Positions 61,811 through 64,000 of a stretch of DNA of 64,000 nt are shown here, in pieces. The DNA is from Myxococcales bacterium (GTDB lineage: Bacteria; Myxococcota_A; Polyangia; Haliangiales; Haliangiaceae): assembly GCA_016794525.1 (NCBI GenBank), contig JAEUJY010000021.1, positions 23,097 through 87,096 on the forward strand, written 5' to 3'. Below the pieces are notes generated by a model, which ran no database searches, was not told the DNA's origin, and worked only from the letters and a program-made list of their open reading frames with translations. Every line of letters starts with the position of its first letter. Position 1 is the first letter of the stretch. The translations under genes and the position numbers were made by a program.

Positions 61811-63637
61811 CTACTGCACGCGGAGGTAGTAGTTGAACTTGGAGCCGGTGTACGTCTGCGGCGCCCCGAAGCTCGACGGCATCGGGTTGGCGAACGGCAG
61901 CGAGATGTAGTCGATCACCACGCCCGACGGCATGGCCTCGCCGCCGACGTTGGTGGTGACGTCGAACAGGCCGAACAGCCAGTAGGTGCCGGCCGGCAGC
62001 GACACGGTCGCGGTCGGGTTGAGCTCCTGGACGCCGACCGCGAGCGCGGTGCCGGCGGTCGCCGTCTGCGCCACCAGCGTGCCGGGGTTGCCGCCGACGT
62101 TGGTGTAGAGGCCGAAGCGCACGCGGGGGCCGGCGTCGCGCGAGATGATGCCGAACTTCTGCAGCGTGCCGCCGGTGGTCACGACGACCTGCGACCCGAG
62201 CAAGTAGTTGGGGCTGATGGATTGCGAGCCGCCGAGGTCGGTGACGTTGCCGTAGGTGACCGAGCCGCCGGTGAACGTCGCGGTCACCGACGTGTTGGCG
62301 GTGATGGTGATGTTGCAGACCGCGCTGGTGCCGCAGCCGCCGCCGGTGTAGCCGGCGAACGTCGAGGTGCCGGCCACCGCGGCGGTCAGCGTGACGACGG
62401 TGCCGAAGTCGTACATCGCCGAGCAGGTGGCGCCGCAGTTGATCCCGGCCGGGCTCGACGTCACGGTGCCGCTGCCGGTGCCAGCCAGCGTCGTGGTCAG
62501 CGTGTAGCGGTTCAGCGTGAACGTCGCGGTCACCGACGTCGCGGCGGCGATCGTGACCGTGCAGGTGCCGGTGCCGGTGCAGGCGCCGCTCCAGCCGGCG
62601 AACGTCGAGCCGGAGTTCGCGGCCGCGGTCAGCACGACGGCCGTGCCGAAGTTGTAGTTCTCGCTGCAGTCGGCGCCGCAGCTGATGCCGGCCGGGCTCG
62701 ACGTCACGGTGCCGACGCCGGTGCCGGCGCGGGTGACGGTCAGCGGGAACTGGCTCAGCGCGAACGTCGCGGTGACGCTGCGCGCGGCGGTCATGAGCAC
62801 GGTGCAGGCGCCGATGCCCGAGCAGCCAGCGCCGCTCCACCCGCTGAACGTCGACCCGTTCGCGGCGACCGCGGTCAGGGTCACCGTCGTGCCCGAGTTG
62901 TAGCTCTCGGTGCAATCGGCCCCGCAGCTGATGCCGGCCGGCGACGAGGTCACCGTGCCGGTGCCGGTGCCGGCCCGCGCGACCGTCAGCGTGTAGGTGT
63001 TGAGATCGAACGTGGCGGTCACCATCGTCGCGGCGGTGAGCGTCACGACGCAGGTGCCGGTGCCGGCGCAGCCGCCGCCCGACCAGCCAGTGAAGTGCGA
63101 GTCGCCGGTGGGCGCCGCGAGCAGCGTGACCATCGTCCCGGGCGCGTAGGCCTCCATGCAGTCGACGCCGCAGTTGATGCCCGCCGGGGTCGAGACCACC
63201 TGGCCGGTGCCGGTGCCGGCCAGCACGACGAGCAAGCTGTTGTTGGGCGCGAACTGCGCCGTGATCGCCGCGTCGCCCGTGACCGTGCACGTGCCGGTGC
63301 CCGTGCAGGCGCCGCCGGTCCAGCCGAGGAACGTCGAGCCGACCGCCGGCGCCGCGGTCAGCGTGACCGTGGTGCCGGGGCTGAACGCCGCGGTGCACGT
63401 CGCGCCGCAGTCGATGCCCGCGGGCGCCGAGGTGATCGTGCCGTCGCCGCCACCGGCCTTGGTGACCGTGACGTTGAAGTTGGGCGCGTCGACGGGCGCG
63501 TCGATCGGCACCATCGCGTCGACGCCGCCATCGATCGACGCCGGCGGGGCGTCGACCGGGTTCGTGCTGACCTCGCCGCAGGCCACCAGGGCCGCGGCCA
63601 AAAGCATCGCGCAACCAAATCGCAAAGACATGGCCAT
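61811..63637 (-). CDS. lipoprotein with five InlB-type beta repeats
   Basis: A 608-residue protein; ATG at 63637 with GAGGGG 5 nt upstream (ATG at 63631 is alternative). Lipobox LAAALVAC is followed by a D/P/A-rich linker (VDAPPASIDGGVDA). Five tandem repeats of about 78 residues follow, each with VTSSPAGISCGADC, a paired second Cys region (GCSGIGACTV) and ending SVTATF, as in the Flg_new_2/InlB-B-type repeats of surface proteins. Each repeat has four Cys, probably two disulfides. A C-terminal ~150-residue beta domain (LLGSQVVVTTGG, RVRFGLYTNVGG) is unassigned. A surface-exposed stalk or adhesin is likely. Confidence 0.8.
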   Translation of the reverse strand: MAMSLRFGCAMLLAAALVACGEVSTNPVDAPPASIDGGVDAMVPIDAPVDAPNFNVTVTKAGGGDGTITSAPAGIDCGATCTAAFSPGTTVTLTAAPAVGSTFLGWTGGACTGTGTCTVTGDAAITAQFAPNNSLLVVLAGTGTGQVVSTPAGINCGVDCMEAYAPGTMVTLLAAPTGDSHFTGWSGGGCAGTGTCVVTLTAATMVTATFDLNTYTLTVARAGTGTGTVTSSPAGISCGADCTESYNSGTTVTLTAVAANGSTFSGWSGAGCSGIGACTVLMTAARSVTATFALSQFPLTVTRAGTGVGTVTSSPAGISCGADCSENYNFGTAVVLTAAANSGSTFAGWSGACTGTGTCTVTIAAATSVTATFTLNRYTLTTTLAGTGSGTVTSSPAGINCGATCSAMYDFGTVVTLTAAVAGTSTFAGYTGGGCGTSAVCNITITANTSVTATFTGGSVTYGNVTDLGGSQSISPNYLLGSQVVVTTGGTLQKFGIISRDAGPRVRFGLYTNVGGNPGTLVAQTATAGTALAVGVQELNPTATVSLPAGTYWLFGLFDVTTNVGGEAMPSGVVIDYISLPFANPMPSSFGAPQTYTGSKFNYYLRVQ

Positions 63638-63711
63638 GGGTTCCCCTCGGGTAGACCGCGACGGTACCACGGCCCCGCGGCGCGCTGTGTGATGTGCGCT
63701 GTAGACGGCGC
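63638..63711. promoter_or_regulatory. divergent intergenic region
   Basis: A 74-bp gap between the divergent repeat-lipoprotein gene and the partial gene at the right edge. It must contain promoters for both, but no boxes are clear. Confidence 0.25.
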
Positions 63712-64000
63712 GTGGAAGGACTCATCGGACTGGTCGCGGTGCTGCTGCCGTGGCTGATCGTGCGCGAGACGCTCAAGCACCGCGAGCGCAAGGCGCAGCT
63801 GGCCCTCGAGGGCGCGCAGCCCGCGCTGCCGCCGGGCACCGTCGACGACGTGGCCGCGCTCAAGGCCGAGCGCGACAAGCTGCGGGAGCGCGTCGAGAAC
63901 CTCGAGGCCATCGTGTGCAGCGTCGACTACGAGCTCAACCAGAAGGTGGGACGGCTGATCGACGAGCAGCGGATGCTGGCCGAGTCGCAGGCGCGGCCCG
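63712..64000 (+). CDS. small membrane-anchored coiled-coil protein, 3' partial
   Basis: The frame from GTG at 63712 stays open to the right edge (96 residues seen). It begins with a membrane segment (LIGLVAVLLPWLIVRETL), then basic KHRERKAQL, then a coiled coil (ALKAERDKLRERVENLEAIV) and a helix with LNQKVGRLIDEQRML. The plan of one N-terminal span plus coiled coil resembles PspB-like or phage-shock-type small membrane proteins. The ERVENLEAIVCSVDYELN wording is one I associate with Myxococcota proteins near kinases, but this is from memory. The downstream gene is outside the window. Confidence 0.6.
   Translation, partial: MEGLIGLVAVLLPWLIVRETLKHRERKAQLALEGAQPALPPGTVDDVAALKAERDKLRERVENLEAIVCSVDYELNQKVGRLIDEQRMLAESQARP

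Noticed and set aside
63712..64000. Serine/threonine kinase at the right end
   Set aside because: Only a membrane segment and coiled coil are visible; no kinase motif lies inside the window.

Overview
The window is very GC-rich (about 75%). It looks like chromosomal DNA of a predatory-type Myxococcota bacterium, most like the Haliangiales/Kofleriaceae. The evidence is: lipoproteins whose lipobox is followed by D/P/A-rich linkers, Cys-TM-Arg tails of the MYXO-CTERM type, a TIGR04551-like outer-membrane barrel, IgGFc-binding-like and DUF4139 secreted proteins, and TonB-receptor N-terminal signatures of the kind common in myxobacteria. Genes are dense and many overlap by 4 nt (GTGA/ATGA), so translational coupling is common. 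Starts were chosen from overlaps, signal peptides and Shine-Dalgarno sequences. Family assignments come from reading motifs, not from database searches.

1-11.1 kb: envelope enzymes. These are a PHP-domain metallohydrolase (cut by the left edge), two polytopic glycosyltransferase-like proteins flanking a membrane-anchored sulfatase-fold protein, a secreted metallophosphoesterase/PQQ-repeat protein with a sorting tail, and a tail-anchored FHA protein. 11.1-11.55 kb is non-coding and holds a 25-bp-period array of a 12-bp palindrome plus a hexanucleotide tract. 11.5-17 kb: a large lipoprotein that looks like two proteins joined, and an IgGFc-binding-like lipoprotein. 17.1-19.07 kb: a hypothetical gene and a probable toxin-antitoxin pair (Phd-like antitoxin carrying a response-regulator stub, then a zeta-like P-loop kinase) with an inverted-repeat operator. 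19.5-21.6 kb: RlmI-like methyltransferase and Fpg/Nei-type DNA glycosylase.

21.7-34 kb: three DUF4139 lipoprotein paralogues. Two of them carry pieces of a TonB-receptor N-terminus. They are interrupted by a three-gene cassette of unknown function and repeat tracts. 34-36 kb: a membrane protein and a periplasmic TPR protein. 36.0-36.4 kb: a second 25-bp palindrome array. 36.4-41.7 kb: a coupled operon of an MrfA-like helicase, a UvrD-like helicase and a PD-(D/E)XK-like nuclease behind two small palindromes that could be a damage-response operator. 41.8-46.3 kb: radA, the outer-membrane barrel and a lipoprotein.

46.3-61.8 kb is the most unusual part: a divergent cluster built around five radical-SAM proteins with about seven Cys clusters between them. 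It includes a tandem double radical-SAM protein and a 1469-residue protein fusing three radical-SAM-like domains to a Gfo/Idh/MocA oxidoreductase. With them are an HExxH protein resembling the peptide-modification TIGR04267 family, a DUF483-like Cys protein and an unrecognised protein. I see no precursor peptide. It may make a RiPP or a cofactor-like product by an undescribed route. The right end has a five-repeat lipoprotein and the start of a small coiled-coil membrane protein.
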